A DNA stretch of 64,000 bases from positions 930,001 through 994,000 of the forward strand of contig NZ_RJVF01000009.1 of assembly GCF_003752175.1 (NCBI RefSeq). The letters run 5' to 3'. A program made the translations under genes and the position numbers. The number at the start of each line of letters is the position of its first letter. Position 1 is the stretch's first letter. The stretch comes from Comamonas sp. BIGb0124 (GTDB taxonomy: Bacteria; Pseudomonadota; Gammaproteobacteria; Burkholderiales; Burkholderiaceae_C). This document shows positions 25,529-34,822 of the stretch, piece by piece. The notes beneath the pieces are model-generated. The model was not told the origin of the DNA. It ran no database searches and worked only from the letters and a program-made list of their open reading frames with translations.

Positions 25529-28399
25529 ATGAGTGAGACGAACAAGGTCTACGATGCCTTCAATGGCAGTTCCTACCTCTTCGGCGGCAATGCGCCCTAT
25601 GTCGAAGAAATGTACGAGAACTATCTGGATAACCCGGGCAGCGTGCCCGAGCATCTGCGCGAGTATTTCGACGCGCTGCAGCACGTTCCCGCTGCAGACG
25701 GCAGCGACACCCGCGACGTGCCTCACCTGCCGGTGGTCAACGCCTTTGCGGACCGCGCCAAGCAGGGCTACAACAAGGTCGTGGTCGCTAGTGCCGATTC
25801 GGAACTGGGCCGCAAGCGCACCGCCGTTCAGCAACTGATCGCCGCGTACCGCAACGTGGGCGTGCGCTGGGCCGATCTCGATCCGCTCAAGCGCCGCGAG
25901 CGTCCTTCGATTCCGGAACTCGAACCGTCTTTCTACGGTTTCACCGACGCCGATCTCGAAACCGTCTTCAACACGAGCAACACCTTCTTCGGCAAGGACA
26001 CGATGTCCCTGCGCGAGCTGCTCAACGCCCTGCGCGAGACCTACTGCGGCACCATCGGTGCCGAGTACATGTACATCACCGACCAGGCCCAGAAGCGCTG
26101 GTGGCAGGAAAAGCTGGAAACGACGCGCACCAAGCCGCAGTATTCCGCCGAACGCAAGAAGGGCCTGCTCGAACGCCTGACGGCCGCCGAAGGCCTGGAG
26201 CGTTTCCTCCACACCAAGTACGTCGGCCAGAAACGTTTCTCGCTCGAAGGCGGCGAAAGCTTCATCGTGTCGATGGACGAGATCATCCGCCAGGCCGGCT
26301 CGCGCGGCGTGCAGGAAATCGTCATCGGCATGGCCCACCGCGGCCGCCTCAACGTGCTGGTGAACACCCTGGGCAAGGCGCCCAAGGATCTGTTCTCCGA
26401 GTTCGATCACACCGCGCCGGAGAATCTGCCCTCCGGTGACGTGAAGTACCACCAGGGTTTCAGCTCCGACGTGTCCAGCCCCGGCGGCCCGGTGCACCTG
26501 TCGCTGGCCTTCAATCCGTCCCACCTTGAAATCGTCAACCCCGTGGTCGAGGGCTCGGTGCGCGCCCGCATGGACCGTCGTGGCGATCCCCAGGGCAAAC
26601 AAGTGCTGCCCGTGCTGGTGCACGGCGACGCGGCATTTGCTGGCCAGGGCGTGGTCATGGAAACGCTGGCGCTCGCCGAAACCCGCGGTTACACCACGGG
26701 CGGCACGGTGCATCTGGTGATCAACAACCAGATCGGCTTCACCACGTCCGATCCGCGCGACACCCGTTCGACGCTGTACTGCACCGATGTCGTGAAGATG
26801 AACGAAGCCCCCGTGCTGCACGTCAACGGCGACGATCCCGAAGCCGTGGCGCTGGCCACCGAACTGGCGGTCGAGTACCGCATGGCCTTCGGCAAGGAAG
26901 TCGTGGTCGACATCGTGTGTTTCCGCAAGCTGGGCCACAACGAGCAAGACACGCCTTCGCTCACCCAGCCGCTGATGTACAAAAAGATCGCGGCCCACCC
27001 CGGCACCCGCAAGCTCTATGCCGACAAGCTGGCCGCACAGGGCCTGGGCGAAACGCTGGGCGACGACCTGGTCAAGGCCTACCGTGCCGCCATGGACGAA
27101 GGCAAGCACACGGTCGATCCGGTGCTCACCAACTTCAAGAACAAGTACGCCGTCGACTGGAGCCCCTTCCTCAACAAGAAGTGGACCGATGCCGCCGACA
27201 CCGCCATTCCGGTGGCCGAGTGGCAGCGTCTGGCCGAACGCATCACCACCATTCCCGAAAGCGTCACGCCGCACCCGCTGCTCAAGAAGGTCTACAACGA
27301 CCGTGCAGCCATGGGCCGCGGCGAGATCAACGTCGATTGGGGCATGGGCGAGAGCATGGCCTTCGCTTCGCTGGTGGCCGGCGGCTATCCGATCCGCCTG
27401 TCGGGCGAGGATTGCGGCCGCGGCACCTTCACGCACCGTCATTCGGTCGTGCACGACCAGAGCCGTGAGAAGTTCGACGAAGGCACCTACATCCCGCTGC
27501 AGAACGTGGCCGAGAACCAGGCTCCGTTCGTCGTCATCGATTCGTTGCTGTCCGAAGAGGCCGTGCTCGGCTTCGAATACGGCTACGCCTCGACCGATCC
27601 GAACACCCTGGTGATCTGGGAAGCCCAGTTCGGCGACTTCGCCAACGGCGCCCAGGTCGTGATCGACCAGTTCATCGCTTCGGGCGAAGTGAAGTGGGGC
27701 CGCGTCAACGGCCTGACGCTGATGCTGCCCCATGGCTACGAAGGCCAGGGCCCCGAGCACAGCTCGGCTCGCCTCGAGCGCTTCATGCAGCTGTCGGCCG
27801 ATCTGAACATGCAAGTGGTGCAGCCCACCACCGCCAGCCAGATCTTCCATTTGCTGCGCCGCCAGATGGTGCGTCAGCTGCGCAAGCCGCTGATCATCAT
27901 GACGCCCAAGTCGCTGCTGCGCAACAAGGACGCCACGTCGCCGCTGTCCGAGTTCACCGACGGCAGCTTCCAGACCGTCATCGGCGAAGTCTTCGGCGAC
28001 ATCGATGCCAAGAAGGTCAAGCGTGTGGTTGCCTGCTCGGGCAAGGTCTACTACGACCTGGTCAAGGCACGCGAAGCGAAGAAGGACTACGACACGGCCA
28101 TCATCCGCGTCGAGCAGCTCTATCCCTTCCCGCACAAGGCGTTCGCCGCCGAGCTCAAGAAGTACCCCAACCTCACCGAGGTGGTGTGGACGCAGGACGA
28201 ACCCCAGAACCAGGGTGCCTGGTTCTTCGTGCAGCACTACATCCATGAAACGCTGTCCGAAGGCCAGCGCCTGGGTTACGCCGGCCGTCCGGCTTCGGCA
28301 TCGCCGGCCGTCGGTTATGCCCACCTGCACCAAGAGCAGCAAAAGGCCCTGACCGATGCGGCCTTCGCCAAGCTCAAGGGTTTCATCCTGACCAAGTAA
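25529..28399 (+). CDS. sucA: 2-oxoglutarate dehydrogenase E1 component
   Basis: This is the thiamine-diphosphate-dependent decarboxylase that commits 2-oxoglutarate to succinyl-CoA in the TCA cycle. It has 956 residues, usual for proteobacterial E1o. The N-terminus (YLFGGNAPYVEEMYENYLDNPGSVPEHL) is the short E2-binding peptide type. Later motifs are GMAHRGRLNVLVNTLGK, YHQGFSSDVSSPGGPVHLSLAFNPSHLEIVNPVVEG (active-site His), the ThDP region GHNEQDTPSLTQPLMYK, and the transketolase-like HGYEGQGPEHSSARLERFMQL. sucB and lpdA follow on the same strand, so all three subunits are encoded together. Betaproteobacteria often call it odhA. A hairpin lies between it and sucB. Certain. Confidence 0.98.
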   Translation: MSETNKVYDAFNGSSYLFGGNAPYVEEMYENYLDNPGSVPEHLREYFDALQHVPAADGSDTRDVPHLPVVNAFADRAKQGYNKVVVASADSELGRKRTAVQQLIAAYRNVGVRWADLDPLKRRERPSIPELEPSFYGFTDADLETVFNTSNTFFGKDTMSLRELLNALRETYCGTIGAEYMYITDQAQKRWWQEKLETTRTKPQYSAERKKGLLERLTAAEGLERFLHTKYVGQKRFSLEGGESFIVSMDEIIRQAGSRGVQEIVIGMAHRGRLNVLVNTLGKAPKDLFSEFDHTAPENLPSGDVKYHQGFSSDVSSPGGPVHLSLAFNPSHLEIVNPVVEGSVRARMDRRGDPQGKQVLPVLVHGDAAFAGQGVVMETLALAETRGYTTGGTVHLVINNQIGFTTSDPRDTRSTLYCTDVVKMNEAPVLHVNGDDPEAVALATELAVEYRMAFGKEVVVDIVCFRKLGHNEQDTPSLTQPLMYKKIAAHPGTRKLYADKLAAQGLGETLGDDLVKAYRAAMDEGKHTVDPVLTNFKNKYAVDWSPFLNKKWTDAADTAIPVAEWQRLAERITTIPESVTPHPLLKKVYNDRAAMGRGEINVDWGMGESMAFASLVAGGYPIRLSGEDCGRGTFTHRHSVVHDQSREKFDEGTYIPLQNVAENQAPFVVIDSLLSEEAVLGFEYGYASTDPNTLVIWEAQFGDFANGAQVVIDQFIASGEVKWGRVNGLTLMLPHGYEGQGPEHSSARLERFMQLSADLNMQVVQPTTASQIFHLLRRQMVRQLRKPLIIMTPKSLLRNKDATSPLSEFTDGSFQTVIGEVFGDIDAKKVKRVVACSGKVYYDLVKAREAKKDYDTAIIRVEQLYPFPHKAFAAELKKYPNLTEVVWTQDEPQNQGAWFFVQHYIHETLSEGQRLGYAGRPASASPAVGYAHLHQEQQKALTDAAFAKLKGFILTK

Positions 28400-28410
28400 A
28401 ACAGGAGACG

Positions 28411-28446
28411 AGCGGAACCGGCCTATGCCCGGTTCCGCTTTGCTTT
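28411..28446 (+). terminator. Terminator-like hairpin between sucA and sucB
   Basis: AGCGGAACCGG (28411-28421), a 7-base loop, CCGGTTCCGCT (28429-28439): an 11-bp perfect stem followed by TTTGCTTT. It lies 12 bases after the sucA stop and 43 before the sucB start. It looks like a leaky intrinsic terminator or an mRNA-stabilising 3' structure that could set different levels of E1 and E2. Confidence 0.6.
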
Positions 28447-28488
28447 ACATAAACGTAACGACACATCGCCTCATCAAGGAAAACAACC

Positions 28489-29736
28489 ATGTCTATCGTA
28501 GAAGTCAAGGTCCCGCAGCTGTCTGAATCCATCGCCGAAGCCACGCTGTTGCAGTGGAAGAAGCGTCCGGGCGAGGCCGTGACCGCCGATGAAATCCTGA
28601 TCGAAATCGAAACCGACAAGGTCGTGCTCGAAGTCCCGGCTCCCGCTTCGGGCGTGATCGCCCACATCGTCAAGGACGATGGCGCGACCGTGGGCAGCGA
28701 AGAAATCATCGCCAAGATCGATACCGCAGCCGAAGCCAAGACCAGCCCGCTCGAAGTCAAGGCCATCCCCGAGACCACCAGCGCCCCGGCTCCGGCCCCC
28801 GCCGCCGCTGCTGCACCCGCTGCCAGCACCAGCAAGGCCGACGTGGCCATGCCCGCTGCCGCCAAGCTGCTGGCCGACAACAACCTCAAGACCGGCGATG
28901 TCACCGGTTCCGGCAAGGATGGCCGCGTGACCAAGGGCGACGTGCTGTCGGCCGTGGCCTCCGGTGCCAAGTCCGCTGCACCCGCACCGGCTCCCAAGGC
29001 TGCCGCTCCCGCTCCCACCCTGGCTGGCCTGGGCGAGCGTCCGGAACAGCGCGTGCCCATGAGCCGCCTGCGTGCCCGCGTGGCCGAGCGCCTGCTGCAA
29101 TCGCAGCAGCAGAACGCCATCCTGACGACCTTCAACGAAGTGAACATGGCCCCGGTCATGGATCTGCGCAAGCGCTTCCAGGACAGCTTCACCAAGGAAC
29201 ACGGCGTCAAGCTCGGCTTCATGAGCTTCTTCGTCAAGGCTGCGGTGCACGCCCTCAAGAAGTACCCCATCGTCAACGCCAGCGTCGACGGCAACGACAT
29301 CATCTATCACGGCTACTTCGACATCGGCATCGCCGTCGGTTCGCCGCGTGGCCTGGTGGTGCCCATCCTGCGCAACGCCGACCAACTGAGCTTTGCCGAC
29401 ATCGAGAAAAAGATCGCCGAGTTCGGCCAGAAGGCCAAGGACGGCAAGCTGGGCCTCGACGACCTGACGGGCGGCACCTTCACCATCTCCAACGGCGGTA
29501 CCTTCGGCTCCATGCTGTCGACCCCCATCATCAACCCGCCCCAGTCGGCCATCCTGGGCGTGCACGCCACCAAGGACCGTGCCGTCGTCGAGAACGGCCA
29601 AGTGGTGGTGCGTCCCATGAACTACCTGGCCCTGTCCTATGACCACCGCATCATCGACGGCCGCGAAGCCGTGCTGGCCCTGGTCGCCATGAAGGAAGCG
29701 CTGGAAGATCCCTCGCGCCTGCTGTTCGACATCTGA
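28489..29736 (+). CDS. sucB: Dihydrolipoyllysine succinyltransferase, E2 of 2-oxoglutarate dehydrogenase
   Basis: This is the core E2 subunit that takes the succinyl group on its lipoyl arm and passes it to CoA. It has 415 residues. The lipoyl domain carries Lys44 in [12 protein letters not shown]. An Ala/Pro-rich linker (about 95-120) leads to the E1/E3-binding domain ([30 protein letters not shown]), then a second Ala/Pro linker. The catalytic domain has [16 protein letters not shown] and ends with the active-site [14 protein letters not shown] (His and Asp). [16 protein letters not shown] is typical of succinyl rather than acetyl transferases. It follows sucA by 89 bp with a hairpin between; lpdA starts 176 bp downstream. 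Also called odhB. Confidence 0.97.
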   Translation: MSIVEVKVPQLSESIAEATLLQWKKRPGEAVTADEILIEIETDKVVLEVPAPASGVIAHIVKDDGATVGSEEIIAKIDTAAEAKTSPLEVKAIPETTSAPAPAPAAAAAPAASTSKADVAMPAAAKLLADNNLKTGDVTGSGKDGRVTKGDVLSAVASGAKSAAPAPAPKAAAPAPTLAGLGERPEQRVPMSRLRARVAERLLQSQQQNAILTTFNEVNMAPVMDLRKRFQDSFTKEHGVKLGFMSFFVKAAVHALKKYPIVNASVDGNDIIYHGYFDIGIAVGSPRGLVVPILRNADQLSFADIEKKIAEFGQKAKDGKLGLDDLTGGTFTISNGGTFGSMLSTPIINPPQSAILGVHATKDRAVVENGQVVVRPMNYLALSYDHRIIDGREAVLALVAMKEALEDPSRLLFDI

Positions 29737-29912
29737 TCGTCCGCCAGCCCTGCGCCTGCGGGCGCGGGCATCGCTTCGGAGCGGCCGTGTCCGCTCCCAG
29801 CCTGGCAGGCGGGCTCCCGTGACGTGTTCGCGTGGGGTCCGTCCTGCCGCCTTCTTGGCAGCCAGAGCCCTTGCGGGCCGCCTGGCGCGTCACTGAACAA
29901 GGAATCCAAGAC

Positions 29913-31340
29913 ATGTCCAAACAATTCGACGTCATCGTCATCGGCGGCGGCCCCGGCGGCTACATTGCCGCCATCCGCGCGGCCCAGCTCGGTTTCACCG
30001 TGGCAGCCATCGACGAGTGGAAAAACGACAAGGGCGGCCCGGCCCCCGGCGGCACCTGCACCAACGTGGGCTGCATCCCCTCGAAGGCGCTGCTGCAGTC
30101 TTCCGAGCACTACGAGCATGCCGGCAAGCACTTTGCCGAGCACGGCATCGAAGTCAAGGGCCTGGGTCTCGACCTGGCCAAGCTGATCGGCCGCAAGGAC
30201 GGCGTGGTCAAGCAGAACAACGACGGCATCCTCTACCTGTTCAAGAAGAACAAGGTGTCGTTCTTCCACGGCCGTGGCTCTTTCGTCAAGGCCGTCGAAG
30301 GCGGCTACGAGATCAAGGTTGCAGGCAAGGAAGAAGAAATCCTGACCGGCAAGCAGATCGTGGTCGCCACCGGTTCCAGCGCCCGCCCGCTGCCCGGCAC
30401 GCCTTTCGACGAAGAAACCGTGCTTTCCAACGACGGCGCGTTGCGCATCGGTGCCGTGCCCAAGAAGCTGGGCCTGATCGGCTCCGGCGTCATCGGCCTT
30501 GAAATGGGTTCGGTGTGGCGTCGTCTGGGCGCCGAGGTCACCGTGCTCGAAGCCATGCCCACGTTCCTGGCTGCGGCCGACGAACAGGTGGCCAAGGAAG
30601 CCCTCAAGGCTTTCACCAAGCAGGGTCTGAAGATCGAGCTCGGCGTGAAGGTCGGCGAGATCAAGACCGGCAAGAAGGGCGTGAGCATCGCCTACACCAA
30701 CGCCAAGGGCGAAGCCCTGTCGCTGGATGTCGACAAGCTGGTCGTGTCGATCGGCCGCGTGCCCAACACCGTGGGCCTCAACCCCGAGGCCGTCGGCCTT
30801 GCGCTCGACGAGCGCGGTGCCATCGTGGTCGACGACGAATGCCGTACCAACCTGCCCGGCGTGTGGGCGGTGGGCGACGTGGTGCGTGGCCCCATGCTGG
30901 CCCACAAGGCCGAAGAAGAGGGCGTGGCGGTCGCCGAGCGCATCGCCGGCCAGCACGGCCATGTCGATTTCGGCATCATCCCCTGGGTGATCTACACCAA
31001 CCCGGAAATCGCATGGGTCGGCAAGACCGAGCAGCAGCTCAAGGCCGAAGGCGTGGCCTACAAGGCGGGCTCGTTCCCCTTCCTGGCCAACGGCCGTGCC
31101 CGTGCCCTGGGCGACACGACCGGTTTCGTGAAGTTCCTGGCCGATGCCACGACCGACGAGATCCTGGGCGTGCACATCGTGGGTCCCATGGCTTCCGAGC
31201 TGATCTCCGAAGCGGTCGTCGCCATGGCCTTCAAGGCCAGCGCCGAAGACATCGCACGCATCTGCCATGCCCATCCTTCGTTGTCCGAAGCGACCAAGGA
31301 AGCCGCACTGGCCGTTGACAAGCGTACGCTCAATTTCTGA
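29913..31340 (+). CDS. lpdA: Dihydrolipoyl dehydrogenase (E3)
   Basis: This FAD flavoprotein reoxidises dihydrolipoamide on E2 and reduces NAD+. It has 475 residues. It shows the FAD motif VIGGGPGGYIAAIRAAQ (from 10), the redox disulfide GGTCTNVGCIPSK (Cys49, Cys54), the NAD motif IGSGVIGLEMGSVWRRLGAEV, WAVGDVVRGPMLAHKAEEEG, and the C-terminal catalytic His-Glu pair in CHAHPSLSEATKEA. The ATG at 29913 follows AAGGA at 29899-29903; the frame is open from 29832 without E3-like sequence. The 176-bp gap after sucB contains GC-rich, partly self-complementary sequence. The subunit probably serves this complex and possibly others. Confidence 0.97.
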   Translation: MSKQFDVIVIGGGPGGYIAAIRAAQLGFTVAAIDEWKNDKGGPAPGGTCTNVGCIPSKALLQSSEHYEHAGKHFAEHGIEVKGLGLDLAKLIGRKDGVVKQNNDGILYLFKKNKVSFFHGRGSFVKAVEGGYEIKVAGKEEEILTGKQIVVATGSSARPLPGTPFDEETVLSNDGALRIGAVPKKLGLIGSGVIGLEMGSVWRRLGAEVTVLEAMPTFLAAADEQVAKEALKAFTKQGLKIELGVKVGEIKTGKKGVSIAYTNAKGEALSLDVDKLVVSIGRVPNTVGLNPEAVGLALDERGAIVVDDECRTNLPGVWAVGDVVRGPMLAHKAEEEGVAVAERIAGQHGHVDFGIIPWVIYTNPEIAWVGKTEQQLKAEGVAYKAGSFPFLANGRARALGDTTGFVKFLADATTDEILGVHIVGPMASELISEAVVAMAFKASAEDIARICHAHPSLSEATKEAALAVDKRTLNF

Positions 31341-31397
31341 GCACCACAGGCCCGACCCGTCTGTTGCCTGAGGGCATCGGCCGGGGCCTGCCGCAGC

Positions 31398-31428
31398 ACG
31401 CCTCGATACCATCATGGCATCGAGGCGT
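31398..31428 (+). terminator. Hairpin downstream of lpdA
   Basis: ACGCCTCGAT (31398-31407) and ATCGAGGCGT (31419-31428) form a perfect 10-bp stem with an 11-base loop, 58 bases after the lpdA stop. Only a short T run (TTT at 31434) follows. It likely marks the 3' end of the sucA-sucB-lpdA message before zapE. Confidence 0.5.
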
Positions 31429-31504
31429 CGTCGTTTCGGCGCCGCCGCTCCACCCAGGCCCCGTTTTACGGTTCAGCCTCACCAGCCTACGAGTCCGCAC
31501 CACC

Positions 31505-32602
31505 GTGTCCGTCATCGAAAACTACCAGGCCGAGCTGCAGCAGCGCGGCTTCCAAAGCGATCCCGCGCAGATGCGCGCCATCGAGGCGCTCGAGCGCTGT
31601 GCCGACGAATGGGCAGCCTACAAGGCGCAGTCGGGCAGCCGGCTCAAGCGGTTGTTCCGCAAGCCTGTCGTGCCGCGCGGCGTCTACATGTACGGCGGTG
31701 TCGGGCGGGGCAAGAGTTTTCTCATGGACTGCTTCTTCAATGCGGTGGGCGTCGAGCGCAAGACCCGCTTGCATTTCCACGAGTTCATGCACGAGGTGCA
31801 CCGGGAACTGGCCGGCCTGCAGGGAACGGTCAATCCGCTCGACGAGCTGGGGCGCCGCATCGCCCAGCGCTACGAGCTGATCTGCTTCGACGAATTCCAC
31901 GTGGCCGATATCACCGACGCCATGATCCTCTACCGTTTGCTCGAAGCCTTGTTCGACAACGGCGTCGGTTTTGTCACCACCTCCAATTTCCGGCCGGACG
32001 GGCTCTATCCCGACGGCCTGCATCGCGACCGCATCCTGCCGGCGATCAAGCTGCTCAACGACCGGCTCGAAGTGATCAATGTCGACAACGGCACCGACTA
32101 CCGCCGCCGGACGCTCGAGCAGGTCCGGCTCTATCACACGCCGCTGGGTCCGCAGGCCGATGCCGCGCTCGGCGAGGCTTTCGACAAGCTCGCCGAGGTC
32201 AAGGACGAGAACCCGGTGGTGACCATCGAGGGCCGCGAACTGACGGCCCGGCGCCGCGCAGGCGGCGTCATCTGGTTCGACTTCAAGACCCTGTGCGACG
32301 GCCCTCGCTCGCAGAACGATTACCTGGAAGTGGCCAATCAATACCACACGCTGCTGCTCTCCAACGTGCCGGTCATGTCGGTGGCGATGGCATCGGCCGC
32401 GCGCCGTTTCACGCTGCTGATCGACGTGCTGTACGACCGGCGTGTCAAACTGATGATCTCCGCTGCCGCGCCGCCCGAGCAACTGTACGTCGAAGGGCCC
32501 CTGTCGCACGAGTTTCCGCGCACGGTCTCCCGGCTCACGGAAATGCAGTCGGCCGAGTTCCTGGCGCTCGAGCGCCGCGTGGTGGACACCAAGCTGACCT
32601 GA
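31505..32602 (+). CDS. zapE: Cell division protein ZapE (AFG1-like ATPase)
   Basis: This P-loop ATPase associates with the Z ring and influences FtsZ bundling under stress; mitochondrial AFG1 is its relative. It has 365 residues from a GTG at 31505 (VSVIENYQAELQQRGFQSDPAQ), close to the E. coli protein (375). Visible motifs are Walker A YGGVGRGKSFLMD (Gly64-Ser71), FHEFMHEVHRELAGLQG, Walker B LICFDEFHVADITDAMIL, and SNFRPDGLYPDGLHRDRILPAI. No in-frame ATG suits the start; the GTG is 165 bases after lpdA and downstream of the hairpin. Its place after the 2-oxoglutarate dehydrogenase genes is common in betaproteobacteria. Confident. Confidence 0.94.
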   Translation: MSVIENYQAELQQRGFQSDPAQMRAIEALERCADEWAAYKAQSGSRLKRLFRKPVVPRGVYMYGGVGRGKSFLMDCFFNAVGVERKTRLHFHEFMHEVHRELAGLQGTVNPLDELGRRIAQRYELICFDEFHVADITDAMILYRLLEALFDNGVGFVTTSNFRPDGLYPDGLHRDRILPAIKLLNDRLEVINVDNGTDYRRRTLEQVRLYHTPLGPQADAALGEAFDKLAEVKDENPVVTIEGRELTARRRAGGVIWFDFKTLCDGPRSQNDYLEVANQYHTLLLSNVPVMSVAMASAARRFTLLIDVLYDRRVKLMISAAAPPEQLYVEGPLSHEFPRTVSRLTEMQSAEFLALERRVVDTKLT

Positions 32603-32653
32603 GCACGGCCCGCTCTGCCGAGCGGGCGCGCATCGCAACTTCTATCGCAACCC

Positions 32654-34822
32654 TTGACGACCGAATCTTCCCCTTTTGACGGCATTCCGCTGGAACAAGC
32701 CGTCGCCGATGCCTTCGCGGCCGATGGCTGGCTGGCACACGCGACCCAGCAGTTCCACGAACGCTCCGGCCAGCAGGCCATGGCGCGGGCCGTGGCGCGG
32801 GCCATCCTGTCGCGTCGGCCCCTGGTGGTCGAGGCCGGCACGGGCGTGGGCAAGACGTTCTCTTACCTGGTGCCGACGCTGCTGTCGGGTGAACGGGCCC
32901 TGATTTCCACGGCGACCAAGACATTGCAGGATCAGCTCTACGGGCGCGACATCCCCATGCTGGTCGAGGCCATGGGCCTGCCTGCACGGCTGGCGCTGCT
33001 CAAGGGCCGGGCCAGCTATCTCTGCCTGCATCGCATGGAGCTGGCCCGCCACGACGACGCGCTGCAGGACGCCTTCATGCAACGGGCCCTGGCTCGCGTC
33101 GAGCGCTGGTCGCACAGCACGCGCCGCGGGGATCTGGCCGAACTGGAGGGCCTGGACGAACGCTCGCCCATCATTCCGCTGGTGACCTCGACCCGCGAGA
33201 ACTGCCTCGGTTCCGACTGCGAGCACTACAAGGCCTGCCACGTCAACCTGGCGCGGCGCGAGGCCATGGCCGCCGACGTGGTGGTGATCAACCATCACCT
33301 GTTCTTTGCCGACCTGGCCGTCAGGGAATCCGGCGTTGCCGAGCTGCTGCCTTCGGTGTCGGTCGCGGTCTTCGACGAAGCCCACCAGCTCAACGAGACC
33401 GGTGTGCAGTTTCTCGGCCGGCAACTGGGCAGCCGCCAACTGCTCGATCTGGCGCACGACGTGCTGGCGGCGGGCCTCCAGCGGGCGCGCGGACTCGTCG
33501 ACTGGCAGCTCATGGCCGCCAGCCTGGATCGTGCGGCGCGCGAACTGCGCCTGGCGGTCGGGCGGCAGTATCCCGACGCCAAGTTGCGCTGGCAGGGCAC
33601 ATCGCCCGACGACGTCGATGCGCAGGCCTGGGAAACGGCCCTGGCGGCCGTGCACGCGGCTTGCGGGCTGGCTGAGGAGGGACTGGCCACGGTCGAGGAA
33701 ATGGCGCCCGATTTCGTCAAGCTGCTCGAGCGCGCGCAACAGATGACCGCGCATTGCGAACACTTCATGGGTCTGCCGTCACCCGAGTACGTGCGCTGGG
33801 TCGAGGTCGGCAGCCAGCAGATCCGGCTCAAGGAAGCCCCGCTGGACATTGCCGAAACCGTCAAGCGGCGCATGCTGGGCGTCCAGCCTGCCGGCGACGC
33901 CTCGGCCGCACCGGCGAACGACGCGGTGGGGGACGACGATTTCGATCCGCCCTGGCAAGACGAGGCCGAGTCGGCCTGGCTGGCCGGCGATCGGCAGGCC
34001 GCCGAGGGCGTGCAGCCCCATGTGCAGTGCGCGCTGATCTTTACCTCGGCCACGCTGGGAGCCGATGCCCGTCTGAGCTGGTTCACCGAGCCCTGCGGTC
34101 TGCAGGATGCGGACATCCTGCAGGTCGAAAGCCCGTTCGACTATGCACGTCAGGCGGCTCTCTACGTTCCGCGTCACCTGCCGCGGCCCCAGGATCCCTC
34201 GCACAGCGCCGCGATCGCCCATGTGGCGGCCGAAGGCGCACGTCGTCTGCAGGGACGCACGCTGGTGCTCACCACCACCCTGCGGGCCTTGCGCACCATC
34301 GGCGACGTGCTGGCCCAGGCGCTCGGCGAGCAACTGGAGGTGCTGGTTCAGGGGCAGGCTTCGAAGCGCTCGCTGATCGAGCGTTTCCGGCAGGGCGACC
34401 AGGACGGACAGCAGCGTGGCTGTGTGCTGGTGGCCTCGACCTCGTTCTGGGAAGGGGTGGACGTGCCCGGCGATGCGCTCCAACTGGTCGTCATCGACAA
34501 GCTGCCGTTCCCGCCGCCCAACGACCCGCTGGTCGAGGCGCGCTCCAAGCGTCTGGAGGCGCAGGGCCGCAGTTCGTTCGCCGACTACTCGCTGCCCGAG
34601 GCTGCGGTGGCCCTCAAGCAGGGGGCCGGCCGTCTGATCCGGCGCGAGACCGACCGGGGCATCCTGGTCATCGGCGACACCCGTCTGGTCAACATGGGCT
34701 ACGGCCGCCGCCTCCTGGCGTCACTGCCGCCCATGCGTGTACTGGGCGGCCCGGCCGATTACCAGGCAGCGCTGGAGGCGCTTACCAGAGCTTCCACCAC
34801 GGATTGTCCTGATCCCGGATGA
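32654..34822 (+). CDS. ATP-dependent DNA helicase, DinG/YoaA (XPD-like) family
   Basis: This is a 5'-3' superfamily 2 iron-sulfur helicase acting on DNA damage or R-loops. It has 722 residues from a TTG at 32654. Walker A is VEAGTGVGKTFSYLVP (59-74), the Fe-S cysteines are Cys123, Cys183, Cys188 and Cys194 (NCLGSDCEHYKAC), and the DEAH box is VAVFDEAHQLNE (240-243). C-terminal motifs are LTTTLRALRTIG, SFWEGVDVPGDALQLVVIDKLPFPPPND and the motif VI equivalent LKQGAGRLIRRETDRGIL. It resembles YoaA more than E. coli DinG in length and lacks an exonuclease domain. Its 3' end overlaps the convergent bamD gene by 41 bases. The gap from zapE is 51 bp, so co-transcription is possible. Confidence 0.93.
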   Translation: MTTESSPFDGIPLEQAVADAFAADGWLAHATQQFHERSGQQAMARAVARAILSRRPLVVEAGTGVGKTFSYLVPTLLSGERALISTATKTLQDQLYGRDIPMLVEAMGLPARLALLKGRASYLCLHRMELARHDDALQDAFMQRALARVERWSHSTRRGDLAELEGLDERSPIIPLVTSTRENCLGSDCEHYKACHVNLARREAMAADVVVINHHLFFADLAVRESGVAELLPSVSVAVFDEAHQLNETGVQFLGRQLGSRQLLDLAHDVLAAGLQRARGLVDWQLMAASLDRAARELRLAVGRQYPDAKLRWQGTSPDDVDAQAWETALAAVHAACGLAEEGLATVEEMAPDFVKLLERAQQMTAHCEHFMGLPSPEYVRWVEVGSQQIRLKEAPLDIAETVKRRMLGVQPAGDASAAPANDAVGDDDFDPPWQDEAESAWLAGDRQAAEGVQPHVQCALIFTSATLGADARLSWFTEPCGLQDADILQVESPFDYARQAALYVPRHLPRPQDPSHSAAIAHVAAEGARRLQGRTLVLTTTLRALRTIGDVLAQALGEQLEVLVQGQASKRSLIERFRQGDQDGQQRGCVLVASTSFWEGVDVPGDALQLVVIDKLPFPPPNDPLVEARSKRLEAQGRSSFADYSLPEAAVALKQGAGRLIRRETDRGILVIGDTRLVNMGYGRRLLASLPPMRVLGGPADYQAALEALTRASTTDCPDPG

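Noticed and set aside
25523-28342. 939-codon open frame on the minus strand opposite sucA, and similar long frames opposite ispG-hisS (43526-46360), bamB-der (47022-49502) and macB (2254-4302, plus strand)
   Set aside because: They are antisense to clearly conserved genes, have His/Arg/Gly-rich composition typical of shadow frames in GC-rich DNA, and show no domain motif.
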